The position numbers were made by a program, and so were the translations under genes. The notes beneath the pieces are model-generated. The model made no database searches and was not told where the DNA came from. It was given only the letters and a program-made list of their open reading frames with translations. 64,000 nt of DNA, taken from the NCBI GenBank assembly GCA_963552605.1, contig CAUVKI010000004.1:1-64000 (forward strand). Reading direction: 5' to 3'. Positions 36,780 to 45,833 of the stretch are shown here, one piece after another. Each line of letters opens with the position of its first letter. Position 1 is the first letter of the stretch. The DNA is from CAUVKI01 sp963552605. Its GTDB lineage: Bacteria; Bacillota; Clostridia; Tissierellales; Peptoniphilaceae.

Positions 36780-36930
36780 TCTTTTCCTCCACATTTCTTT
36801 TATCTTTTCCACTTCTTGTTATTGTATTTTGTGCACTTTTTCCACTCTCAAGGCAGTTTATCATATTTATATTTGATATTCAATAAATTTATAGAATTAT
36901 AGTATAAAAAGACACAAGTGGAGAAAAATA

Positions 36931-37059
36931 ATGCCAAGAAGCAAACATCCTAATACTCTTAATGATGTCGTGGACAGATTATGTGAAACTATAAATCTAC
37001 TCACAGAAAATATGGTCAAAAGTATTACAAATAGAGATTGGCTGAAATCAATGATTTAA
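36931..37059 (+). CDS. Small ORF, 42 residues, unknown
   Basis: Starts MPRSKHPNTLNDVVDRL and ends WLKSMI. GTGGAG lies 7 bases before the ATG, TATAGT-like sequences lie about 35 bases upstream, and a strong terminator begins 22 bases after the stop, so it has the parts of a small transcription unit. No family recognised. It could also be a small remnant. Confidence 0.4.
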   Translation: MPRSKHPNTLNDVVDRLCETINLLTENMVKSITNRDWLKSMI

Positions 37060-37080
37060 AAGAAGAATAGTATTAATAGA

Positions 37081-37135
37081 AAAATAAATGGCTAAACTCA
37101 ACAAATAAAACGTTGAAATTTAGCCATTTTATTTT
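37081..37135. terminator. Strong bidirectional terminator
   Basis: ATGGCTAAA pairs with TTTAGCCAT, extended inward by CAAC/GTTG and outward by A/T tracts. It separates the 42-codon ORF from the parA-linked gene converging from the right. Confidence 0.85.
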
Positions 37136-37213
37136 TCTGATTTTTTTCTAAATACTTACCTTTTACTCAGCTTCTTTTTATAATTTCAATCTTTCTTTAG
37201 CTGCAAAATTCAT

Positions 37214-37603
37214 TTACTCCATTGCATTCCAGAATGCATTGCCGCGTGTTGCAGTGCGCTTTGCACCGTCTAAAATCAGCACTTCCAACTTTTCTCGTTT
37301 CTTGAATCGGTTGGCAGATCCTTTCGGATCCAATCCGTATTCCGCAACCACATCTTTCAGTTCATTTAAATCCAGTTTTGCAAGTTCTTCCCGCAGTTTT
37401 TCTTCTCCCTCTTCCCACAACTGAATCGGATTGATCTTAGACGGGTTTCGCTTGGATTTCTTCTTAGGCTTTTCCGCAACCGTCGGCATTTCCGGAATTA
37501 GAATCGCCTCAATCTTTTTTGCAAATTCTTCATTGACGGTCATCTCATCTTCAATAACCTTACTTATTTTTTTCCATATGGATATAATATCCTTTGATTT
37601 CAT
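37214..37603 (-). CDS. Small basic protein downstream of parA
   Basis: 129 residues. A helical N-terminal third, a basic Pro/Lys linker (AEKPKKKSKRNPSK) and a C-terminal region (LDLNELKDVVAEYGLDPKGSA...) resembling a SAP/Rho-N-like nucleic-acid-binding helical pair. It starts 3 bases after parA. By position it could be a ParB-like or adaptor partner of the ParA ATPase, but no known ParB domain is visible. Function unknown. Confidence 0.65.
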   Translation of the reverse strand: MKSKDIISIWKKISKVIEDEMTVNEEFAKKIEAILIPEMPTVAEKPKKKSKRNPSKINPIQLWEEGEEKLREELAKLDLNELKDVVAEYGLDPKGSANRFKKREKLEVLILDGAKRTATRGNAFWNAME

Positions 37604-37606
37604 ACT

Positions 37607-38503
37607 CTATAACCCCTCACAAACCGTCATAAATTCTTTTGCAAACTCTTCAAAGGCTTCGAACTGCCCGCTATAACCCCACTTCTGTCTAAGCGTCCTG
37701 CAACCGGTTTGGAATTCCGCAGCCTCTGCCATTTTAGCGCTTTCATCAAAGTGGGTGGCGAACACCTTAGGATAAGGAATCTTCATATTGCCCATAAGCT
37801 TTCCTTCATTTCCTCTCATCTGCAGAAGGGTTCGTTGATGAATCGGTGCCCTCTCCCTGACCTTGGTCGCAACAATTCCGAGTGGAAAAATCCTCTTTCC
37901 GCTCTCACAGCTCAACTCTTCCGAAAAGTCATTGACCTTTTTTACTATCTGCGGAATCCCGTAGGTTGAGAGGATATCGGGAATTGTCGGAATGATGTAC
38001 CCGTGAATAATCCGGAGTCCGTTCAAGGTCATATATCCAAGATTCGGAGGACAATCTACCAAAATGTAATCATAATTTTCCAAGAGCGGCTTAATCCCTC
38101 TAAGCAGAATTGTCACCGGGTTTCGTATCCCGAATTCTCCCTTCGGTGTCAGAGTCAGTTTGTCCTGTAAATCAATCAGACCGAGACTGGACGGCAAAAG
38201 GTCGATGGTTGTCGCTTCCATAACATCTCCGACCGATTTCTGCAAGGTCTTATCCAAGTTAAAATCCGCCGTCCCCTCAACCGCATCGGCAAAGAGAGAT
38301 TTTAATGTGTATCCCTGTTTGTTCAACTCAGCCCACTTTTCTTCTCCAATCAGCATCGTCGTTGCGTTGGTCTGCGGATCAAGGTCGATTACCAGAACTT
38401 TCTTTTGAAATACTCCTGAGAGCATCTGCGCCAGTCCGACCGTGGTTGTCGTCTTTGCCACTCCGCCTTTTAAGTTGATTGATGCAATAATCACCGTTGA
38501 CAT
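37607..38503 (-). CDS. ParA-family ATPase
   Basis: 298 residues from ATG 38503, with AGGAGG six bases upstream. The deviant Walker A KGGVAKTTTT (residues 12-21) has both signature lysines; DLDPQTNATT is switch I and DYILVDCPPNLGYMT is Walker B. Chromosomal Soj proteins usually sit beside parB near the origin; this one has a small non-ParB partner and lies after a helicase gene, which suggests a plasmid- or island-type ParA. It may position the neighbouring complex or maintain a mobile element. Confidence 0.87.
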   Translation of the reverse strand: MSTVIIASINLKGGVAKTTTTVGLAQMLSGVFQKKVLVIDLDPQTNATTMLIGEEKWAELNKQGYTLKSLFADAVEGTADFNLDKTLQKSVGDVMEATTIDLLPSSLGLIDLQDKLTLTPKGEFGIRNPVTILLRGIKPLLENYDYILVDCPPNLGYMTLNGLRIIHGYIIPTIPDILSTYGIPQIVKKVNDFSEELSCESGKRIFPLGIVATKVRERAPIHQRTLLQMRGNEGKLMGNMKIPYPKVFATHFDESAKMAEAAEFQTGCRTLRQKWGYSGQFEAFEEFAKEFMTVCEGL

Positions 38504-38564
38504 ATAATTCCTCCTATTCATTACACTTTTATATCTGATCTGACGGAAACATTATCATATATGA

Positions 38565-38573
38565 ATTATATCA
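38565..38573 (-). promoter_or_regulatory. Extended -10 promoter before parA
   Basis: Minus strand TGATATAAT (TGnTATAAT). It lies in the 138-base gap between the helicase stop and parA, about 60 bases before the parA start. An imperfect palindrome overlaps it (ATGATATA...TATATGAT), a possible ParA autoregulatory site. Confidence 0.5.
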
Positions 38574-38641
38574 TACTTTATACTATGTCCACGAAAAGCG
38601 CAAGACTTGATGGAAAATTTTTACTGCCTAATGCGGTAGTT

Positions 38642-41600
38642 CTAGCTCTTATTGACATCGACCAGTTGAATATCCACGGCGTTGTCTTCCGTACGAATTT
38701 CATAGCGTTTTTCCGGCTTTCCGTAGACATTGACATTTTGATGTCCCGTGGAAAAAGCATTGTTCTCCAAATAATTCCGCTCGCCAAAGAGGATTTCTTC
38801 AATGTCCGAAGATGAATATTCAATGCAGTCTCCACTTTGTTTCAACAAATTTTCCAATATTTTCACCAATTTAAGATTATGAATGTTTTCCGTCTTATCA
38901 TCAGGCATAATCATAAAGAGATAGTCTTTAGCCCGACTAACCGAGACATTGAGTATATTTCGTTTATTAAGAAACATTTCCTTGCCCTTGCCAATCGTTG
39001 GCGGCGGATTAAATACCGCAATCACGATATCGCATTCGTCCCCTTGAAATCCATGAATTGTGCCTACTTGAATTTCAATATCCTTAGGATGATTTTTTGC
39101 GGCGGAAAGTTTTTCAATGAGATCCGCCTGTGCTCTATATGGAGCGACGACACCGATTCTAAATATCTCTCCCGGATTTGCCTCGGCTATCCATCGGGAA
39201 AGTTCAGAAAGGAACTCAAACGTGAAGATCGCCGAATAGATTTGGTATGAACTGCTGTGTTGAAGGCGTTTAGCACGATAAATACTTTCATATCGACTCA
39301 TCGGAAACTTGATAAGATTAAGAGAACGGATATCCATATATTTTTCGATATTCAAATCCCTACGATTCTCCTGCGAACGAAAATGCCGAAGTTTCCCTCC
39401 ATATGCAAATCGGCTGAACACCTCACCGATTGTCGAAATGCTGCGAAACTGTGTCATCAACAATTTCACAGGGTAAGGGTGTGGCACCGTATTCGGTTTT
39501 ACAAAAGAATCCAAGCCCACCATTGTGTAGATATTCTCATTTTTCCATAGATTGACCGCAGTGATCGGTTCGATTTGGAACGGATCACCTGCCACGATAA
39601 ATTTCTCAGGGTTTATTTTATACAAAGGATAAATAATCGTTGCAAGCGGAATCATTGACGCTTCGTCAAATACAATATAGTCCCAATCAAAGTTGTTCAA
39701 AGGAAGCTTTTCCCCTTCCTTCATCACATGATCATAAGAAAATCTCGCAATTGTTGTAATGATGACGCTTCTCTCCAAAGACTCTATATCCCACGATCTA
39801 TCCCGATAAATCAAGCTTTCTTCGATTACTTCATCTCCGGTCACGCCGAAACGCACCAACCAATCTCTGTAAGAAATATCTTCTCCCATAGATGTCATAA
39901 TGCGTCTAACTAAGACATCTGCCGCCTTGTTCGTAGGCGCAAGAACCAGCACCTTGAAATCTTTTTCTTTCGCCATCAGAGGAATTAGGACTTCATTCGC
40001 CAACCAAGTAGTTTTCCCCGTTCCCGGAGGTCCGAAGACAAATTCGATATTGGAAGGAAGATTACTTTGCATATCATAGTCCGGCTCATAGGGAAGTTTC
40101 CCAAACTCCCTTCGGAGTACCTCCAATAGGAACGAAGGGCTTTTGACATCAATTTTCGCCTCCTGAACGGATTCAAAATCAAATCCTTCCATATCCTCTG
40201 AAGATTTAAGCTTGATGCGAAGCGTATAAGATTTCACATTCGCCACTTCAATCATCAGTCTCTTGTTTTGATCACCTACCTCAAGCGTCAGCGGAATGTC
40301 TCCCAAATCCTCTAAGAACTGTGGAACATAGCGATTCGGATGTTTTAAAATCAATGTCCGCTGTGTCCCCTCCTCCCGCTCTACACGGGAAAAACTAATG
40401 GATATTTCCCTACTGCTCAGTTCATTCATATTGCCGCTAAGTTCTTCCAAATGAAGCAAAATCCGAAACCACTCGAAAGAATATCGCTTAGCCGCCAACG
40501 CCTGTGCCTGCAAATCTTCCTGATACGCAATCCTATCAATGGCAGCAGCCGCTTTCTGCTTCTCAAGCTCCGCTTTTCTTTCGAAATCTACCGGCGTCGG
40601 AATCAATTCGTCGCCGTCCGACTCCTCAGGTTCAACAATATTTTCGCCAAAATGCAAGGTTGGAACTCTATTTGTCCGCTGAAAGATATCCTTTGCCACT
40701 CGGGTCGTCGCCTGATTGAGAGTTCTTTCCGATCGGCTGCTAAACCCTGCGCTCTGCGTTTCTTCCGAACTTCCTGGTATATCTCTTTCCTCGACTTCAT
40801 CAGTGATTTCCGACCACAAAATCTCATCCGGCTCGGATTTTTTCATTTGTTTTCTTCGCTTGCGCTCCAACACCTCTTCGAGATCTTTCCTGGTAATTCC
40901 CTGCTCGCTGCACCATTTTGCAAACTCAAGATGAGTTCGCTGTTCATCGGAGAGAAATTCCGCTTCCTCTGCCGCGGACACCCAATCCCCGATTCCAAGG
41001 ATCTCCATAAGTTCCGACGAACCGCGCCGATCCGTCCGATAGATGTCTGACAAAGTTTTTTTCGTAACTTCCGCCACACTTACGAAACTTCCCTTCTCGT
41101 TAAGAACCCACGCCGCCGTTTTAAGAAGCACATAAGTCTCGGAATCTTCGTAAACCGTCGTCCAATGCTGTTTTCGTTTTTTTCGGCTCATCACTTGTTT
41201 TTTCAACACATCTCGGTTCAATTGATTATTTTCTTCTAAATCACAAAGTTTTTGCCATAAAAAAGCGGAGCGTTGCGGATCTTTCGTCGATAGTACAGCA
41301 TCTACCGCTTCCCGCAGTCCGTCAATTTCATATTCCACTACCTGATTAAAACGTCCATCCCCCGTAACTTTTTCCGAAATACGCGGAAATATTTGCACAC
41401 CCAATTTTTGAAAAAAATCCCGAAGCCGCCCCTGAGAATCGGGAGATATTATGCTCTTGTAACTTTCCCAATCAAGAAATTTCGTCGAAGGTTTTTCCGA
41501 AAAAAATTGTTTCAACTCATCATCAGGAAAATACAGCTCCGTTGCCCGTTCTCCCCTAAGAGATCGCTCCCCTCCGGAAAAATATGAAAAGAACCCGTAT

Positions 41601-43423
41601 TGCCGAATTTCTCTAACAAATGCGTTTACCTCTTCCTGCGGACACTTCCCGAAGTAATCAAAGAGAATACAAAAATGCCTTTCGGAAATAATTGAGGTAT
41701 TGTTTCGATACTTAGGCAAAATCACATTGAAAATCTTATCTTCCAACAATGGCTTAGAAATGCCGAGCAATCTTAGGAATTCAATCGTCGATACCTCATC
41801 CAAAAAATCCGGTCGAATTGTCCTAAAGCCTGAAACATCGTGCTCGGGAAGAAACAATAAATGATGACCGTTCTCATCTTCAATTGCCGCAGCGCAAGAA
41901 AACTGATCCAAAAAAATCGGTGCTGTCTTTGCATATGCGAGTCGATTTTGCGTTTCGGAAAGCCATCGATAAAACATATGAAGCCAAGTCGTTTCCTGCC
42001 GTTCAATAAAATGAGCGTCAATTTGCGTGAGGAAATACTTCTCATTGACTCCCACCGAGACATCATTGATATAATCAAAAATCGCACGCCTACCCCGTTG
42101 CGTCTCCTCTCTACTCAAAGATGGAAAAATCCATGCCGATTTTTCATCGCCCGTTATCTTTGCGAGCTGTTCTTCCGAAATAAGATTTGCAAGTGTCGGA
42201 TTGGACGCCCAATAAGCGTGTTTGGAAGATGTATATCCCGTACGGGTCGGGAGAACCGATTGAGTTGCAAAAGTTTCTTTGATCGCCGTATAAAACGGTT
42301 GAAAGGAAATCCTATGAACATCATCAGGTTCACAAAATACTCCCTTATCCATCGGAATTATTAAGACAAGGTCGTCATTCAAAAGTCTTACGCCCTTTTT
42401 AAGTCCGATATCCCTAAGACAAACTATGGCATCAGCCGCAAGCTTTGCCAGTAGATTAATCAATTCAACATTGTGAGGTATTCCCGCCCGAATCCCTTCC
42501 CGACTGTCTGTCAACAAAAAAGGCGCATGAATCAAAAAATTAAGCCCCGTCATCTCCTTTGTAGGAAAATAACAAAATGCAGGCTCACTTATCGGAATCA
42601 ATGCACCGAATTCATCCAGAAAAAAACCAACAGAATAGGAGAGCCCATTTCGACTTCGACTGAATAGGAGCAATCGCTTCATAAACACTGCTTTGCCGAT
42701 TCTTTGAATAAGCTCCAGTCGCTTTGCTGTCAAATATTCAAACGAATACTCTTCTTTCAAACATTTTTCATAGCTCCCGATCTGCCCTCCTATCGTAAAA
42801 GAAATCCTATACAGATGAGACAGAAAGAGGACGGGATGGGAGAGATTTCGGAGTTTCCCATAAATATCCCGATAGGTCTCTTTCGGATCTCTATCCTCGT
42901 GGTCAAATGGGAATACGAATAGGGTTTCGTCCGACTCCCTTCCCGGAAAATCCTCTTCCAACTTCGTTGGCACTATATAGCGGTCAATTCGGAAGCGAAA
43001 GACGGGATCATAGATATGTGGAGTTTTCGTATACTGAAACACCGCCTTAAATCCCACCCCGAATTTTCCAATCTTGTTGTTCTGCGTATTCTTATTTGAA
43101 AATGCAATTCCCGTAATAGCATTGATATCTCCCAACATTCCACATTTTAAGTCGATGTCTTCAGTTTCGGGATTGCTAATCGAAAAATGACGCGAGCCGT
43201 TGTGGGCAAAAATCAACCTATCCGCTTCCAACACAAAGCGTGCACTTGTCGCCCCCGCATCATCCGCATTTTGAATCAACTCATAGATAAAATGAGCCTG
43301 ATCGGAATATTTTTCCACAATACTCCGCCATATATCCTTCGTGGACGGTTTTTCAAAAGCATCTGCACTATCCGAACGATCCCGACTGAGTTTATCCAAA
43401 TAAAGTTTGTCTCTGATATTCAC
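38642..43423 (-). CDS. Sacsin/HSP90-like ATPase fused to superfamily 1 helicase
   Basis: 1593 residues from GTG 43423, which has AAAGGAGG six bases upstream. Residues about 20-300 form a GHKL ATPase of the sacsin N-terminal type: ELIQNADDAG at 48-57 (N box), AHNGS near 73, and GKFGVGFKAVF at 119-129. A long middle (about 300-1050) has no recognised domain and includes a charged stretch. The C-terminal third is a UPF1/Dna2-like helicase: Walker A GPPGTGKTT at about 1131, DEASMIP near 1252, GTIHGFQGDE near 1455 and NVSVSRAKDYLF after it. Architecture and neighbours (ParA, R-M genes elsewhere in the window) suggest a defence or nucleic-acid surveillance role, by inference. Confidence 0.85.
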   Translation of the reverse strand: MNIRDKLYLDKLSRDRSDSADAFEKPSTKDIWRSIVEKYSDQAHFIYELIQNADDAGATSARFVLEADRLIFAHNGSRHFSISNPETEDIDLKCGMLGDINAITGIAFSNKNTQNNKIGKFGVGFKAVFQYTKTPHIYDPVFRFRIDRYIVPTKLEEDFPGRESDETLFVFPFDHEDRDPKETYRDIYGKLRNLSHPVLFLSHLYRISFTIGGQIGSYEKCLKEEYSFEYLTAKRLELIQRIGKAVFMKRLLLFSRSRNGLSYSVGFFLDEFGALIPISEPAFCYFPTKEMTGLNFLIHAPFLLTDSREGIRAGIPHNVELINLLAKLAADAIVCLRDIGLKKGVRLLNDDLVLIIPMDKGVFCEPDDVHRISFQPFYTAIKETFATQSVLPTRTGYTSSKHAYWASNPTLANLISEEQLAKITGDEKSAWIFPSLSREETQRGRRAIFDYINDVSVGVNEKYFLTQIDAHFIERQETTWLHMFYRWLSETQNRLAYAKTAPIFLDQFSCAAAIEDENGHHLLFLPEHDVSGFRTIRPDFLDEVSTIEFLRLLGISKPLLEDKIFNVILPKYRNNTSIISERHFCILFDYFGKCPQEEVNAFVREIRQYGFFSYFSGGERSLRGERATELYFPDDELKQFFSEKPSTKFLDWESYKSIISPDSQGRLRDFFQKLGVQIFPRISEKVTGDGRFNQVVEYEIDGLREAVDAVLSTKDPQRSAFLWQKLCDLEENNQLNRDVLKKQVMSRKKRKQHWTTVYEDSETYVLLKTAAWVLNEKGSFVSVAEVTKKTLSDIYRTDRRGSSELMEILGIGDWVSAAEEAEFLSDEQRTHLEFAKWCSEQGITRKDLEEVLERKRRKQMKKSEPDEILWSEITDEVEERDIPGSSEETQSAGFSSRSERTLNQATTRVAKDIFQRTNRVPTLHFGENIVEPEESDGDELIPTPVDFERKAELEKQKAAAAIDRIAYQEDLQAQALAAKRYSFEWFRILLHLEELSGNMNELSSREISISFSRVEREEGTQRTLILKHPNRYVPQFLEDLGDIPLTLEVGDQNKRLMIEVANVKSYTLRIKLKSSEDMEGFDFESVQEAKIDVKSPSFLLEVLRREFGKLPYEPDYDMQSNLPSNIEFVFGPPGTGKTTWLANEVLIPLMAKEKDFKVLVLAPTNKAADVLVRRIMTSMGEDISYRDWLVRFGVTGDEVIEESLIYRDRSWDIESLERSVIITTIARFSYDHVMKEGEKLPLNNFDWDYIVFDEASMIPLATIIYPLYKINPEKFIVAGDPFQIEPITAVNLWKNENIYTMVGLDSFVKPNTVPHPYPVKLLMTQFRSISTIGEVFSRFAYGGKLRHFRSQENRRDLNIEKYMDIRSLNLIKFPMSRYESIYRAKRLQHSSSYQIYSAIFTFEFLSELSRWIAEANPGEIFRIGVVAPYRAQADLIEKLSAAKNHPKDIEIQVGTIHGFQGDECDIVIAVFNPPPTIGKGKEMFLNKRNILNVSVSRAKDYLFMIMPDDKTENIHNLKLVKILENLLKQSGDCIEYSSSDIEEILFGERNYLENNAFSTGHQNVNVYGKPEKRYEIRTEDNAVDIQLVDVNKS

Positions 43424-43481
43424 GCCATTCCTCCTTTGTCCGAAATCACTCTAATATCACTTAGTATATGGAAAGTATCCT

Positions 43482-45833
43482 TTATATAACGCTTATCGGG
43501 TCTACATCTACTATAATATCAACCGCATATTTCCCATCATACGAGTGATACACCTCAAAAACCGCTTCCCTTATAATTTGAAATTTTTCGGGGAGGGTTT
43601 TGTATAAAATCTGAAATCTGAATTTTTGTTTTATCCACTCTATAAACGAGGGCATGGGGCCGAAAACTTTCCCTTGAAATCCTTTGGTATTCTTTTCGAC
43701 CCTGACTGCAAAATCCTCGGCAACCATTTTCACTTCTTCCCGATTTTTCCCCTTAAATCCCACAAGCAGCATACGGGAAAAAGGCGGATAAAAAAATTCT
43801 CTCCTTATGCTCAGTTCATTTCTGACAAACCGTTCGTAATTTCCCTCGGAAGCCAGAGAGATTGCAAAATGTTCGGGTTGATAGGTTTGTATCACGACAT
43901 TTCCTTCGGTTTCAGCCCTTCCCGCTCTGCCTGAAACTTGGGTGATAAGCTGAAAAGTTTTTTCCTGCGATTGGAAGTCGGGAAAATTTAAGCTTATATC
44001 CGCAAGCAGCACCCCCACCAAAGAAACTTTTGGAAAATCCAACCCTTTTGAAACCATTTGAGTGCCTATTAGAATATTCGTTTCTTCATTTAACATACTC
44101 CTATATATTTCCTCATATGAAGTGCGTTCTCTTGTGGTTTCAAAATCCATTCGCCTGACTTTGGAGAAGGGAAAGAGTTTTTTGACGACTTCCTCGACAA
44201 GTTCCGTTCCCAATCCGAAATATCCTATGCGCGGGCTTGAGCAATTGGGGCAGGTCTTTGGAATGGATTTGAGAGTTCCGCAATAGCTGCACTTCAGTCT
44301 ATCTTTGGATTTATAATACCCCAACGATACATCGCAGTTTTCGCACTTAATTGTAGTTCCGCAGTTTCTGCAAGTGAGATTTGCACTGTATCCCTTGCGA
44401 TTTAAGAATAATATTATCTGCTCATCTTTTAAAAGAGCTTTTGTCATCTTTTCATAAAGGCTCATACTTATGATTGAGGGGTTTCCGTTTTTAAGCTCTT
44501 TTCTCATATCCACAAGTTCCACCTCGAGCGTTTCTCCCGAAATCCTTTTTTTAAGCTCCAAGAGCTTGAGTTCATTTTTTTTTGCCCTGTAATAGCTTCG
44601 TATATCGGGGGTGGCACTCCCAAGCACAAGAGTTGAGTTTGTAAATTTCACCCTTTCTTCCGCCACTCTTGCGGTTTCATATCTCACACCCGATTGGGAC
44701 TTAAAAGAGCTTTCGTGTTCTTCATCAACGATTATCAAACCCAAATCTTTTACCGGAGCAAAAATTGCCGACCTTGCTCCCACAACAATTTTTGCCTGTC
44801 CGTTTTTTATATTTCTCCAGTGTGTTTCTCTTTCAGATGCAGTGAGTTTACTGTGAATTATAGCGACTTTCTCCCCGAATCTTCCTCGAAAACGATCCGT
44901 CATCTGAGGAGTGAGAGAAATTTCCGGCACCAAACATATCACGGCTCTTTCCCTTTTTAGAAATGTTTCGGCAAGTCTTAAATAAATCTCCGTTTTTCCG
45001 CTCCCGGTTACACCTTTTAGGAGAAAGTTTTTGCTTCCCGAACTTAAGATTTCCGAAAGCACCTTTTCCTGCTCGTCGGTAAGCTTAGGACGAGGATATT
45101 CTTCAACAGGTCTGTTATAGAGAATAATCGCCTGCTTTTTCTCCAGAGCGTGAATAACCTCCATTGACACTTTGGCTTCTTTCAACAGGGTTTCAAGCGG
45201 CAGAGAGCCTTTTCTAAGAATTTCAAGGACACTCGCCTGCTTTGTGGCATTGGGTTTTATCTGCACTTCTTTATCCAAGGCTACCATTAAGTTTTGAGGA
45301 CGATTTTTTTTAAGTTTAAGCCGTGTTTCAATTGAAAGACAGTCGGTAAAATCCGCGATGAGTTTCTTTATTTCTTCCCCGAATTCATTTTCCAGCTTGG
45401 AAAGAGAAAGCGTCTTTCCTATGTTTTGATTTATGATGGTGATAAGGCTTTCAGAAGCTTCTTTTTGCGGAATTTCTCCTTTTATGAAAAGGAGCTTTTC
45501 AACATCTGAAAAACTTGGAGGAAGAATAAGTTTTGCTATATCTATTCTTTTCGCCCCGTATTCTTTCCTTAAAAATCGGGAAAGCAGGATAAGGTCATCG
45601 GGTATTAGGGATTTTTCGTCTGCAAGTTTTATAATTTTTTTTAACTCAATCGTCGGCAATCTCTCGCCGTAGTCCACAACTACCCCGATTTTTAGGGAAT
45701 TACCTTTTCCGAAAGGCACCAAGACCCTTGAGCCGAGTTGTGCTTTTTCATACTCCTCCGGCGTGCAGGCATACGAAAAGACGCGGTCAAGTGTCCGCGC
45801 CTTGGTATCCAATATCACATCTAAAACAAACAT
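43482..45833 (-). CDS. priA: Primosomal replication protein N' (PriA helicase)
   Basis: 783 residues. The 3'-DNA-binding domain comes first (VLDVILDTKARTLDRVFSY), then the superfamily 2 core with Walker A GVTGSGKTE near residue 274, DEEH box, and the zinc module CRNCGTTIKCENC plus CSYCGTL and CPNC. PriA restarts collapsed replication forks. It overlaps coaBC by 13 bases, the standard order. In many Firmicutes def and fmt follow; here the helicase island follows instead. Confidence 0.96.
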   Translation of the reverse strand: MFVLDVILDTKARTLDRVFSYACTPEEYEKAQLGSRVLVPFGKGNSLKIGVVVDYGERLPTIELKKIIKLADEKSLIPDDLILLSRFLRKEYGAKRIDIAKLILPPSFSDVEKLLFIKGEIPQKEASESLITIINQNIGKTLSLSKLENEFGEEIKKLIADFTDCLSIETRLKLKKNRPQNLMVALDKEVQIKPNATKQASVLEILRKGSLPLETLLKEAKVSMEVIHALEKKQAIILYNRPVEEYPRPKLTDEQEKVLSEILSSGSKNFLLKGVTGSGKTEIYLRLAETFLKRERAVICLVPEISLTPQMTDRFRGRFGEKVAIIHSKLTASERETHWRNIKNGQAKIVVGARSAIFAPVKDLGLIIVDEEHESSFKSQSGVRYETARVAEERVKFTNSTLVLGSATPDIRSYYRAKKNELKLLELKKRISGETLEVELVDMRKELKNGNPSIISMSLYEKMTKALLKDEQIILFLNRKGYSANLTCRNCGTTIKCENCDVSLGYYKSKDRLKCSYCGTLKSIPKTCPNCSSPRIGYFGLGTELVEEVVKKLFPFSKVRRMDFETTRERTSYEEIYRSMLNEETNILIGTQMVSKGLDFPKVSLVGVLLADISLNFPDFQSQEKTFQLITQVSGRAGRAETEGNVVIQTYQPEHFAISLASEGNYERFVRNELSIRREFFYPPFSRMLLVGFKGKNREEVKMVAEDFAVRVEKNTKGFQGKVFGPMPSFIEWIKQKFRFQILYKTLPEKFQIIREAVFEVYHSYDGKYAVDIIVDVDPISVI

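Noticed and set aside
40451..41050. Plus-strand frames opposite the helicase gene
   Set aside because: Antisense shadows without ribosome-binding sites or recognisable domains.
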